The notes below the pieces were generated by a model, which searched no databases, had not been told where the DNA came from, and saw nothing but the letters and a program-made list of their open reading frames with translations. This document shows, one piece after another, positions 10,411-22,684 of a DNA stretch of 64,000 nucleotides. The translations under genes and the position numbers were made by a program. The DNA is from Aculops lycopersici (lineage: Eukaryota; Arthropoda; Arachnida; Trombidiformes; Eriophyidae), in the NCBI GenBank assembly GCA_015350385.1, contig WNKI01000002.1, positions 6,675,500 to 6,739,499 of the forward strand. The letters run 5' to 3'. Positions within the stretch are counted from its first letter, which is position 1. Every line of letters starts with the position of its first letter.

Positions 10411-13406
10411 TCAGCTATCATATGGTATTGATGACGACGATGACCTACAGGTGAATGATCTAATTGACGTCGAGGTTGATGGAGTCAATTTGTCCGCCAA
10501 GCTGCCGCTACCTAGACAACTACTTCTACTACAACTACTACTTAATGTATTGTTGCTATTACTGTTATTCTCGTTGTAGGCCTGTTGATTGATAAACTGT
10601 GTCGAATCAATAGGAATAGTGTTAATTAAAAAGTCCGCATCGGGAACTAAACTTCGCCGGCGACTCTTGTAGGCTAATCGTTGTCGTATGGACTGCATTT
10701 TGTGGCTAACAATGATGATCAACATTCCCGTTGCGCCAATTCCGATTAGAATGGCAATAAGCGCGCTATTTAGGTTTCCACCTTGATGGTAGTCGAACTC
10801 AGCTTCCAGCTGCGATGTTGTAGTTAGTAATATCCAGTGGTGTGATGTGAAACGACGGAGAAAAGTCAAGGGGGTTAGAATTTTCAGATTAAATGATGAA
10901 CGATATAACAATAAATAAATATATATGTTGCTAAACTCACCTCCTGGCCAATGCTTATGCTGCCACCTAAACGAGCATCATGGAATTGCGGCCGACCATC
11001 AATTTTGTGGTGATTTGAGGGACTTGTGATTATTTTGGAATAATGGTTGGGTTGCCCAACCACCTGTTTGCCTGCCTCAACTACGGACACTGAGTTGCCG
11101 CTCATCGACTGCTCGAGGTCGCTTGCAATTGGATCCAACAGGTAAAGATGACGCCGTTGATTGTTTGATTGCGCCAGTTGCTCTTTTCGCCTAGTTGAAC
11201 TAATATAGTTTGTATGCGAGGAAAACTGGCACTTGAATCCATCTAATTTGGAACATTGAAACAGGTAACATAGAAAAAGTCCACCACCACCGCCAAACTC
11301 ACTTGCTGTTAGGCCAATATAGTTATTTATAAACCTGCTATGTTGTCTATTTTCGACTGAGGGATCCTCGTCTCCTTGCTCGTTTACATTGATACCATCA
11401 GCAGCATCATTATTATAATTGCTATTCGCTTGTGCTGGCGACGATGACATGAGATCATTCAATTGGTTGTGGTTTTGTTGTCGTTTCAGCTGCTGGTTAT
11501 AATGTTGTTGATTACGATGACGATATATTACATTGTTGTGTAATCTGGTTCTTTGGTTGGCATAGGAGTGTAGCTGGGATGGCAGGTGGTTGTTGTTTAC
11601 AAAATCGACGGGCGTTTCTTGATAAATGGCCGTATCACATGAGTCGGTGATCACGCACTCAACTAGGCAAGCATTTAGATTTGTGACAATGGTATAATTC
11701 AAAAAACTGGCTCCCATTCTAATGGACTCTCGTGTTTTGATAATAGTTGCCGAGTGTGTCGTGTAGCCCGATTCAATTGACCTGCTCAATGGATCTTCAT
11801 GGTTAATCTGTTTCCAGTTTGGTGAGGAAATATCGAAACAGGAAGCCTCTGGTTAGTGGGGTGTTGAAATGTTAAGATAGCGACATTAGTTAATCCAATT
11901 AAATTTACTTACCAAATCGCTGGTTACATTGCTCTCAACTCGGGGTTCATTTTGACCTAAAAAGTCGACCTCTCCTCCCTCGCCACCTAATTCAAGGTTG
12001 TGATTCATCATACTGCTGCTATCATCATCAGCATCAGCATCTTCGTTCAAGTCCACCTCAACGTCCTCACCGTTTGAGTTGAATGAGGTTGTCGTGGCGG
12101 TTGTTGAAATCTCACTACTAGTTGGAATCCGATGATCATTTGTTGCGATGATCGCATAACTTGCGCTCAATCTAGACTCGTCTTGCATAGTTTGCATTGG
12201 TGTCTGCAGTGGTGAACCTGAAAATACACCACCGAAACCCCTGGCTCTAGTTTGTTTTCTGCTATTAAAATCGTTGTTACTATTGCTACTCTCCACACCA
12301 AGCTCGCCCTCTTCTCTCTCATTCTTAACCATAAATGGTGACTGTGACGAGGAGGACGACATCATTGTTGTCGACTCTGAATCACCGAGGTCGACTTCAT
12401 TCGAATCCTCGTCTCCAGTTTCATTGTCGTTGTCATCATCATCATCATCACCACCACCAGAAGAAGAATCAACATTATCAACCGCAACCACCTGTTTTTG
12501 GTGCTCAATTGGACTTGCTGACACGTAACTATTATCACTAGTGCTCACTACAATAGGCAACTGCTCGGCCTCATGCTTTTGTTGTTGGTTGTGCTGTTGG
12601 TGTTGGTTAAGGTTTAAATTCTGATTCTTGTGGTGCAGGTGGCTGCTGAACTCGATCACGCTAGGCACTTGATTTGGTTCCACTTGGACAAGATCATCAT
12701 CATCACCATCATCATCATCGTTGACCACTCCTCTAGTTCTTTTAGTCTCGTAGGAGATTTGATCTGCTGATGCGAAAGGTTGTTGGTTTTCTCGAACATT
12801 AAAACGCTTATCTTCCCTCCGTCGGCGTAGTCTTTGCCTCCTAAAAGACTCCTGATGAGATCCACGGTCAATCGTCGATTGCTCGTCGTCCTCTTGTTGT
12901 TTTTGTTGTTGCTGTTGCTGCTGTTGGTGATGAAGGTGATTTTGGTGCCGCATGGTTGGATGATCCAGTTGGTGATGTTCATTAAAATTTTGACTATTCC
13001 GCTGATCAGGGTGATGATGATGGTAGTGATTGTGATTATGGTTATGGTGATCACCAGTCAAATGCGAGCGTTTCACTAGCAATCGCCTGTGGATTTGATG
13101 CTGATGCTCTTTGCTAAAATGATCCCTCCTGTGACTCTCTACTTCTGTTCGCTCTATCGCCTCAACAATTGAGCGGCGATAGTTGATTAAAACTACATAC
13201 AAGACAATGCAGGTTAATGAGAATAAGAGCACAGCCTTTGTATTGATGGATTGTAACTTGAAACTTCTCCTTCGCCACCTCCGGTGCATTTGAATTTTTA
13301 ACCCTGACTCTCTTCGTTTTCTTCTCGTTTGTTGTTGTTGTTTTGTAAAAATCTCATCAATTTTGTGGTCAAACATGCCACTATCTTCTCTAATTAGCAG
13401 CGCCAT
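10411..13406 (-). CDS. MANSC-domain membrane protein (three exons)
   Basis: Exons run 13406-11913, 11846-10941 and 10809-10411, giving 932 residues; both introns are phase 0 (donors GTAAGT and GTGAGT). The intron 1 acceptor must be the second of two adjacent AGs to keep frame. A hydrophobic stretch at residues 58-75 (signal anchor, or signal peptide if Met40 is the start) follows a very basic N-terminus. Residues 80-498 are His/Gln/Asp/Ser-rich. Exon 2 carries exactly seven framework cysteines (501, 558, 562, 568, 691, 696, 704) in the pattern CLVEC, SCDTAIY, CYLFQC, CQFSSH. This fits the MANSC domain (motif at N-terminus with seven cysteines) of HAI-1, LRP11 and KIAA0319. A second transmembrane segment is at 815-834, followed by a basic, serine-rich tail. 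The ATG at 13406 has good context; the frame continues upstream only through a TTG. The ligand and role are unknown. Confidence 0.85.
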
Positions 13407-14249
13407 CTTCTCTGTTACTCTTTGTTTCTCGTTGTTTTGTTTCAATTTCCACTTTCTGGTCTCTGATGCTTGAAAAAGTTGCCGGAATCACAATGATAAC
13501 AACAACAAAAGCGATGACAATTTCGATGTAAAATCAACAACAATTTGAAGACAGAAGAAGTCGATCATCATGCATCATAATATAATTTTAAAAAATATCG
13601 ATGATGATGAATATAATAATAATAATAACAACAATAAAAACACGCACCCTACGCGCACGACAACCACTTGACGTTCTTGTGGTATCTAATAAAAATATCT
13701 CTTGTTGCAACTTGTTTGACCTCGGCGATCGGCGTGTACAAAACTAGTGCAGCCAGCTTGAAACGAGAGCGAAGGAGAGAGGAATAGCGAAAATCAAACT
13801 TCACCCTCTCGGCTCAAACTTTCAAGTCTAGCCCGATGACAGGTGCGACTTGGCTAGACTTGTTAGCTCGACTCACAAACTCAACGCACTTGAGCTTGCA
13901 ACAAAACTTGCGCTTGTCTTAAAGATAACAAGAGGAGCACTGACACTTGATGCAGAATTTTTGAACGGACTAGAGCAGCGGGAAAAATTGTGTGTCTTGA
14001 GTGTTTTTTCTCTTAGATTATTGTGGAGTATCTGAACGTTGGAATCAGTTACATTATTGCCTCCTTCTTCAACGTCCACTTCCGCTTGATGCTCGTTATA
14101 CTTGCAAGCCTGAAAGTGGTGTTCGATTCAGGGAGAATTGGTGCACTAAAATTTCGTAGGAAAATAATTCTCTTGCCGCGCTACTTTCTCTCGCCAGGTT
14201 TACTTGTGTTTCCAAGTTTATGTCTGCATCTGTCCATCTCCCTCTCTCT

Positions 14250-14269
14250 NNNNNNNNNNNNNNNNNNNN
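14250..14269. other. Assembly gap (20 N)
   Basis: Exactly 20 undetermined bases after a short CT run. The sequence after the gap is a CGTTAC-type low-complexity stretch that leads into a long CT tract. Confidence 0.98.
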
Positions 14270-14347
14270 CGTCCGTTACCGTTACCTTCCGTCCGTACCG
14301 TTACGTTACGTTACGTTCGTTACGTTACGTTACGTTCGTCGTCGTCT
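14270..14347. repeat. CGTTA/CGTC low-complexity tract
   Basis: About 78 bases built almost only of CGTTAC, CCGT and CGTC words, wedged between the N gap and a CT microsatellite. It resembles the tract at 32563-32643, read on the opposite strand. Confidence 0.8.
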
Positions 14348-14391
14348 ACTCTCTCTCTCTCCTCCTCTCTCTCTCTCTCTCTCTCCTCCTC

Positions 14392-14426
<35 letters not shown>

Positions 14427-14441
14427 CGCTCGCTCGCTCGC
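14348..14441. repeat. (CT)n with CTC and (CTCG)n variants
   Basis: A CT dinucleotide tract with CTC interruptions that ends in CTCG tetranucleotide units. It encodes the serine/leucine repeats of several spurious frames. Confidence 0.9.
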
Positions 14442-15349
14442 TCCCTGTTTGTGTGTGTGTGTGTTGCCGCAGCCGAGCTGTGAGTATGAGTGATTTTGGT
14501 TGGCTAAGCAAGAATACAGAGAAGAAGGCAGAAGCTGGGCTAGAAATAGGAGTCGTGAACGACCCTAGGCGCACGCAGTCATGAGGCGGACGCGCGCGCG
14601 CACACACACACACCAACTGACACGCACAAACGCAGGCCGCAGGATTTTGCCGATTGTTTTTCCAAGCGCTCTGCGAGTTTGCACGATTGCTTGAGCAAAA
14701 TCGCGCGCAACTCCGCAACCAAAGGGCGCGCACTGGTTTCTGCGTCGCTTGGCCGCACACATGCACACACATGAACCGAACGGAAGCACCACCTTGCCAG
14801 CGAGCGAGCGTCTGCGCCAACGACCCTATGCGCTGGTAAGCTAGCTTGCCAACTCGCGCTTCGCCTCCTTTGCTCAGCTGGAATGCTGGCGTCTCGCCGT
14901 TTGGGCGACCGCCGCAAGTCGGCAAACGAGATTCAGTTTGCAGCAGCGACGGCGACACTGGCGACACGACCAACTCACACACAACGGAACTCAAGTGCCT
15001 CCGCCGCCGACGACTGTCTCTTCTTTTCGTCTGACGTGGCCACCATCACAACCACCGCCGGTTCAGTATTGCCGGTAGTAGAGTCGACGAAGGCTCACAT
15101 GTAGCGGCGTTCGCTCGCAAGACCATTGTGCAACTTGCGCAACCCTCCGCTCGTTGCTCCCCGTCGCCGTTGTCAACCCTTCAGCGCTCCTTCGAGCTTG
15201 TGCTGAGGCTAGCTGGCTGGTTGCTTGCTCTGGCTGCACACCGCCTGGCGTCTGGAAATGGCAACCCTTTAGGGCTATTTATTTCCCAGCTACTCGCTTG
15301 CTTGCCTGCTCCGAGCAACCGGCTGGCGCAAGGCCACCAGTAACGCAGA

Positions 15350-15374
<25 letters not shown>
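15350..15374. repeat. (TC)n microsatellite
   Basis: About 12 uninterrupted TC units, followed by a few CA units. Seen directly. Confidence 0.85.
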
Positions 15375-15381
<7 letters not shown>

Positions 15382-15574
15382 CTCAAGCCATTGGGCGCCG
15401 AGTCTCGAGGCACACGAGCGGAAGCGGGTGGCAGCGACTGGCTGGCCAGAGACGAGCGAGTCGACGACTGCCATGGACGAGCGGCAAGGCCGGCGGCAAG
15501 CTTGCCATGGGCCAACACAAAAGACTTTGAGCAACGAAAGAGTTTAGTTTATCTCTCGTTGCTGACGCCGTTCT

Positions 15575-15598
15575 GAGTCGTCGTCGTCGTCGTCGTCA
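15575..15598. repeat. (GTC)n microsatellite
   Basis: About seven GTC units, then degenerate TCATCG. Seen directly. Confidence 0.7.
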
Positions 15599-18346
15599 TC
15601 GTGGTGGTCGTGGCTCTCATCGAGCTCGCCACCAACAAGAGCCACCTCGGTCACCATTGCGCAACGCGCCACCCAAGCAGTTAATGAGGCGCCACTGCGG
15701 GCGAATCACATTGACCGAACGGCCGGCCCGTTAACTTAACGCCTATTTTGATTGCCCGCCACCGCAACCGACGATTGCAATTGCCGCCAGCAGCCACTAT
15801 TGCCTCGGCTGTCGCCAGTTTGCAGCCGACAAGTTTGATTGCGGCTTCAGCGCTGGGCGTCGGTCTGTCGTCTGGTCAGTCCAGTGGTCTGACTCGAGCA
15901 ATGCGAGCCTTCCCCTTTATAGACTGGTCCAGTTGGTTTTTCTTTTCATTTGCAAACGAGCAAGCACCACCCAGTTGGAGGGGTCTCCATTTTCACGCTC
16001 GCACTTTTGCCTGCTCAGCGGAGCCAGTTGCCGCTGGACTGCCGAGGTTTCGGGGGAGGGAGTGAGGCAATATGGTTGGCTCTCAAGCTTTGAGGAGACT
16101 AGAGTTTCAGATGCAAATTGGCCGAGCCTCTACTTGGTTCGTTCAAATCTCCGCGGCAAATTTGTAACACAAAACCCCTCCATCGCACTCAACACGATTG
16201 TGCCAATTCCTCCAAGAATTGCCCTACTTTTTGTCCTAGAATCGTTGGATAAAAAAGTGCGACAATTTGTATTAGTTCTCATCGAGGCCCATCCAAAACA
16301 GCGGATCGGTGCCTCGACCGGAAGCGTGGCAACAAGTAAATGTGGAGAGTTCTGCTAAGCGAAATGCAAGTGCTGTGTTTGCTTCCATCTGCTTTCCTCA
16401 TATGCAAAGATAGAATCCAAAACACCATTAGTAATGATCGGCATTCTGGGCCAACATTAACATCGACATTGACTGAGAGTTTTGGCCGTTGTAATATTCA
16501 CACAAGCTCGACTTTTATCAGCCATTTCCAACATTAAATTGTAGTTGCAGAAGCAGTGTTTACAGTAGCTTGCGAGCGTCGAGCAGCCACCTGTCTCTTT
16601 CTCTTCATCGTCCACCCGGTGAGCAGTGCCGCTGATCTAGTTCCCTTTAGATAATATTAGAATGGCTCCCCATCAGAGTGCAGGCGTTAGGTCAGAAAAC
16701 AAGCAAGCGAGTTTGGCCACCCAACTGACAGGATACCTCCAACAACATCAAGACAGATTCTCGTTTCTATTTCGCTCCAAAGTTGATGGCTCTGCAAATT
16801 TTGCGCCACACGGCTACCACTGAGCATTGAAACTTACACTTTTCCTCTCATCCTCTTTGCTCGCTTGTTGTTGTTGTTGTTGTTCCAATTGAAAACACAA
16901 CTAAATAACAATGGGGGCGATAGAAAGAATAGAGGCAGAGACGGAAGCAGTGGCAACAATTTGAACAATCGCCTCGCATTTCAGTTGTCAATTGAGTGCC
17001 GCGTTAGAATGAAAGTTTGTGTGTTGTAGAGTCGCTTGCAGACACTCGTAGATTGCACGTGTAAACTCACACCAACACAATGCAACTCTACTGTAGCGCT
17101 CGGTTGCCCCCTACCTCTCGCTCACCGACTGCACTGCCCGAATTCCCGATCTTGGTCATGTTTGTTAACTATCATTGGTAAAGCTGGTCGATGTTTAATC
17201 CGTCGATCCTGAATAGTTGATAACGCGAGACTGCTCGCCCTTTCAGTTTCCTCCGCTGGGCTAGCAACCTCACTGTACTCAAGATCTTTCCCCTATCCCT
17301 TCAAGACGTTCGTGGAGCTTACGCCCGCCCAACTTTAGCAACAGGTAGTTGACCTCTACGGCGCCCTCTGCGCTCGGAGCCTCTGAGGTTCCATTTGCGC
17401 GTCTCTTGCGCCCGCCACCTATTGTTTGCTCTTATCACTTGTTGTTTTTATCATTTTCCCGACGTATAACCAAAATTAGCGATCAACCGGACGACTGATC
17501 GCTAGCTACGGCGGATTTTAGGGGCGCGGGACACGTTGGCCCGCCCCTTCCCGATCCTCTCGGCCCGGCGGGCCTGGTGCATGCGCTTTGGCCACTACCG
17601 TTCAGATGGTACTTCACAGTGTGTGTATTTATTTCAATGTCAGCCTCCAGTGGCAACCATTTCCTGCAGTTCTTTTTGAGCCATTTTCTACCATTATGGA
17701 TCATTGTTTGATGTTTGTGCAACTTCATGTTTGCTCATCGGTCGTTGAGGCGGCGGCGGCGACGGCCTAGTTGTAGTAGTGGCATCGACATAGCAGTATG
17801 TTGTTTGAGCATGCGAGTGGTTTTGTGGTGCTTTTAGCCTCTAGAGTTGGGACTATACACTCCACACTCTAGAGATGAAGTTTGTAATATTAAAAGGAGC
17901 GCCTCGGTAGACAGAGGGGGAAAGTCTAAAATTCATGAGCAAAATGGAAACACAATCTCACGTTAATCATGTGAGAATCGACGGCGCCAACTTTTCACTT
18001 TGGCTTCCCACTCGTCGGCTTCTTCAAAGCTTAGTTTTGCTTGTTGTTGTTGTTGCTGCTGCTACTGCTACTGCTCTAGTTGTTGTGGCGCCGACGTAGC
18101 TGCCACAAACTTTTGTCTGCCTGCTCTTTTGAGTCGCAAATGGCGCAAAGGCAATCCGCGAGCTAGAGAGAAAACCAAAGTAGTGCTCCGAGGCTACGAG
18201 GATTCTTTCCAGTTGCTCGTCACGAGATAATTTCCATTCCGTTTATGTGCAATGCCAAGCTAGCTGGATGGCAAGCTAGTCAACTCTCCGCTTCCGGTTT
18301 GCGAGAAAGCTTAACAATCATCAGAGTGACATGCTCCCTCTCTTGC

Positions 18347-18350
<4 letters not shown>

Positions 18351-18387
<37 letters not shown>
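18351..18387. repeat. (CT)n microsatellite
   Basis: About 18 uninterrupted CT units in non-coding DNA. Confidence 0.9.
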
Positions 18388-18390
<3 letters not shown>

Positions 18391-19978
18391 CGTCGTGGCA
18401 TTGTGCTCGCCCTTGTTGGCCTTCAAACAATTTGTGCTAGCCAGTGGAGGTCGCAATTGTAATCCGGTTGCAAATCGTCGCCGCAAGAGGCGAAGCGTCC
18501 GCTCGCTTGCTAGCTGGACCACTGGCTTTGTAATTGATTGGCTGCAGCCGTCTCCGCAGCCAACTGCAACGCTACCGTTACCGCCGCTATTGTGGCTCGG
18601 TTCGGAAGGTCAGCTCACATCCTGGTTTCAGAAGTAGTGGTCGTCGTCGTTTGTTGGCTGCTGGCGCTGCTACAAATGAGCCACCAACCAACCGACGAGC
18701 CCTAAACCCTTTGTGGTCCGGACTGTATAATGGTCGCGCGGTACAAAGCTGACTCCGTTCAAGTTGCTCGCTTTGCTCGTGATGATCATCAATTATCGCC
18801 GCCAACTAGAGCATCTGGTTCTCGTTTGATGGCCACCGTTGCCATTGCCGTTGGCTCGACATCGTTTTGTGCGCAAGTTAGATTGTGTAAGCGATCCGAT
18901 GCGAGGCTAACAAATAGACTTTAGAGCTTCCACGACGAAGAGGCGAAGAAGAAGGAGAGAAGTAAGAGGAATGAGCAGGAGGGTGATGGAAGCGAGAGTT
19001 TAGTTAAACATCATTGAATTCCATGGAGACGACATGATTTGAGGCTGAAGTTTGGGGCTGAGTGTTGTCATTGTACTATGTTGCTTTGGCTATGGCCACC
19101 AAGCTGGCCGGCTGAGTTCTCCATTCTGTTAAGCGGTTGCGCGAGACTATTTCCTGTAACTGGATCTCTGAATTGAGGGCGGCTAGTTGAGGGTTTCGTT
19201 CTTTGGAACAGTTAGCCTGGGCTTATGGTTAAAGAGTTCAACTTGAACTAGGCAAGCAACTAAACTGGCAAGCAAAATCAAATAGGCAAACAAGTGGCAC
19301 AAGAGCTTGAAAACCAATCTGGCTTCATACAACCAAAACCGACCAACCAACCAACCGACTCTGGTTCTCGTTGCCACTACAGTCGCCGGTGCCACCGAAA
19401 ACAAAACCAAACCAAACGATGTGCAGCATTGTAATCGTTTTGTAGGGTCTTTATGCCATGGTAGTACATATAAACTACTAACGACTCTCTCTCTCTCTCC
19501 GACTTTCACTGGTTTCCTCTAGTTGGTTTCGTCCTTTGGTCTCTAGTGATGTATTTACATTCTCAACTCTGTGTTATATGACAGAGCAATCCTTACAACT
19601 CCTCGTTACACCATGCCCCACAACAGCAAAGATAGCAATAGCAAGCAAGTGGATTGCCTCAGTAGATTTAAATTTCGCGCCACAGTTCTTGAAGCTCTCG
19701 AGACTCTCGCCGAAACTTGCCAAGCTTCTATCCCATTAACAGAGAGGAAGAAAGTGAAAGAGTGAGTAAGTGGGCCGCAGTATTCAATTTGCCCTCTCTA
19801 GTGCGCAAAATTAACTAAAGGAAACGAGGCGACGCCAGCAAAGTTTCGGTTTTTCAAGCTCATTATTGTCGACTAGACTGCAGCTCTTCGTTGCTTCCCT
19901 TCGTTTCGTCGCCTCGACGTGGTGGTCGTCTTGCTTGGCCTCACTTGGTTCAATGTGCTTCGCTAGTTGCCAGTACTG

Positions 19979-20000
19979 GTGGTGGTGGTGGTGGTGGTGG
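19979..20000. repeat. (GGT)n microsatellite
   Basis: Seven GGT units in non-coding DNA. Confidence 0.75.
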
Positions 20001-21117
20001 TTGCCGTTGTGAACTTGAAAAATTAACGCCCACAAGGGGAGCGCAAGTGAGCAGCGCTAGAGCCAACCGAGTTGGCAGTCAGTCAGCCAGTCGGTCCGAC
20101 TGGTTGGTGGTTCATTCGGTTCAAGTCCACAAACCAAACCAAGCTAACCGCCTAATGATGACGCTCAACTATGCACCATGGCTCCCCTCTCCTACCGGTA
20201 CCAATGCTCCGTCTTTTCATTGCCACCATCCGATGGCTTGCTGCACGGTCAATTCCATGGCGGCGGCGGCGGTGGTGGTGGCCATCACGTGATCCCAGTT
20301 TGAAGGGAGCAAAAGTGGAGCGGGCCAAGCAAATTTGTTCTCGTTGAGTTGGCCGCTAATACTGCTACCATTTTGAGTTAGGAGCTGGTTGCAAACTCAG
20401 CAAGCCAACTTGCGTGCTCGCTGCCCACCCCGACCACACTCGCTCGTTGGCCCAAACAAACACATCCGGTTTGTTAGAGAAGCCCCAGTTCGTGTGGCTA
20501 GCTCTCGCTTAACTTTGGCAAGAGTTTAGAGTTAAGTTGGGACAAGGGGAAAGCAAATTGTTTTTCCTCAACCTCTAGAGGCCAACTTGGTGCTGACAAC
20601 AACAACTCGACGACAACAAACGATGCAAATTTGCTTGTCCGGAGTGGGCGAGTCTTCTCGAAGGGTCCAGTCAAGTCGTTAGCAACTTGAGAAGGTTCGC
20701 CTTTGGAGTTTGCTTGCTTGCCATGTAAAAACTAGCAAATGCCAGACACGAATGCCAAGCTCAAGAGCCACCACGACCACGACACCGATACACTGAAGAT
20801 GAAGGCTAAAACGTGCACCGCGAGCCGAGCAACCAGCTGAAGCCCGTCTCATCGCAACATTTCATTCACTTGGCCGAGGCATCGCAACGACCAGAGGAGC
20901 GGACTTAAACGCGCATCGGCGGCACCACTCGGCCGAAATTGAGCCAAGTGAGTCTGTTTGAGCCTCGTCCTTGAGTCAGTCGAGAAAAGTGCCTCAAGTG
21001 CGAGTCTGCCTGTCTTGTCTTGGTCTCTAATGAACTTGAGCTCGGCGAGAAGTTGAGCTGAGGTACGCTGCTTGGCGTCTAGTGTGTTGGTGGCAGTTGC
21101 GCCGGAAGTAGACACTC

Positions 21118-21142
21118 CACTCAACTCAACTCAACTCAACTC
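21118..21142. repeat. (ACTCA)n pentanucleotide repeat
   Basis: Five tandem copies of a five-base unit. Related CTCAA and GAGTC words are frequent around it and elsewhere in the window. Confidence 0.7.
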
Positions 21143-22648
21143 AAATGCCGCTACTGCTTGCGACATTTGCCCACTTCCTCGCTCACCTGTCTCTTTAGTT
21201 GGTCTCCGTCACTATCTAACTGGAGTGTTTCATTCACACAACTCAACCAAACAAGCGACCACTTGTCAGTTGTCTAGCTGCTTAGCTACGCTTGCACATC
21301 ATCAAATGAACTAAACGGAGGCAAATCAATGACTCGCGAGCGAGTTGTCTCCAATCGACTCGAACTCAACTAACTGGCACAAAATTTCATGCAAAAGCGT
21401 AGCGCCTCCAATTATATCCGCCAAGTTGGCCAATGTCATTTCGGCTAGCTAGCTTGCCGGTAAGCCACGACATTCGGGCAGCTGCCAAGTCGCGACATTT
21501 AAGCGCCTACCCCATATATAGCTGGCAACCAGCTTCCGTCTATCGTGGACCTAAAAGTTGCACACTAAACGACGACTCGGGTGCGCCCTCGAAATCTCTC
21601 GCGCTTGCTGACCACTCGAGCAGCAAAAACTTGCGAGCTTGGCCAACGAGGGATGAGCGAGGAGCCACTGAGAAGGAGACTCAAGTTACTGGTAGCTCCA
21701 TTCGTCTCCGTTTGGCTTGGAATCAACTCAACTCTCGCCACTCGATTGATCATTTTAGACGTTGGAAAGGCTGTTCCCTCCCAACTTGAGCTCAAGTTGT
21801 AGCTCTAGTCTATCTCTGTCTCTGTCGGGCAACCAAGCCAAGACGAGACTGTTGCAGAAAGGAGGTTCGCGCAAACCTTTGCTCCGATGGTCCGGCTCGC
21901 TGGCCATCCGCTTGTGCGACGATAATGCCGATTTCCCTCCCGGCCGCTTCCTCCCTCTCCTTCCTTTCCTTTCTCTAGCTAGTGACCATGATGACGGCCG
22001 ACTCATTGTTATGCGCTCAATTGAGCAGCATGACGGCGACGGCAACAAGGATGACGCTGGCGACAACGACGACCAGGGTCACGGTAACAGTAATGGCAAT
22101 CGGAATCGGAGGAGGGGAGAACAAAGAAAGCAGGGGACAACGATAAGAGGAGAGCTGCGCTCAGTTGGCGACGGCGTCGTCGTGGTCCAGCTCCATCGAC
22201 GACTAGTTTAAATGGACCCGCAGGGGCGAAGACTGGTGACTCCAACGGAAGAGTCTCGTCACTTGAGTTGCGGTGGTCGCGGTGGTTGAGCGGCGACCAG
22301 CGAGACCACTGTGCAGGTTGATTGATTTAAACTCGAGCACTTTCCGTTCGCTCTTTTCTTGGTCCCCATAGAAGCTAAACCATTTTTAACTTGCCGCCAA
22401 CCTTCAAAATGATGCTGCACGCGATTTCCCTCTTTTTCCCTTCTATCACAAACGATCACAGGCAATCATGGTTTTGGACCCCCTAGCCATTAGCAGGCGA
22501 GCAAAACCACTTACTTGGCAAGTTGTTGCCGACTCGGTTTAAAGTTAATCTGATTCCATCGTCGACAGCCTTTTGTGGCTCGCATGATTGATCCGCTTTG
22601 GCCGGAAGCGTGGGAGCTGCGCGAGAGAGTCGCCTCGCAACGTGGTTG

Positions 22649-22649
<1 letters not shown>

Positions 22650-22683
<34 letters not shown>

Positions 22684-22684
22684 A
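22650..22684. repeat. (CTG)n microsatellite
   Basis: About eleven CTG units in non-coding DNA. Confidence 0.85.

Noticed and set aside
11893..11910. Reading MANSC exon 1 through to its TAA stop as the protein end
   Set aside because: A consensus GTAAGT donor lies just before it, and the next exon continues in phase into the first MANSC cysteine, so the stop is intronic.
14270..14347. CGTTA repeats as a telomere-like or centromere-like array
   Set aside because: The unit is not the arthropod TTAGG, the tract is under 80 bases, and its place next to an N gap suggests an artefact.
14023..14994. Overlapping frames with serine/leucine or arginine/glutamate repeats
   Set aside because: They are translations of the CT tract, and some pass through the N gap.
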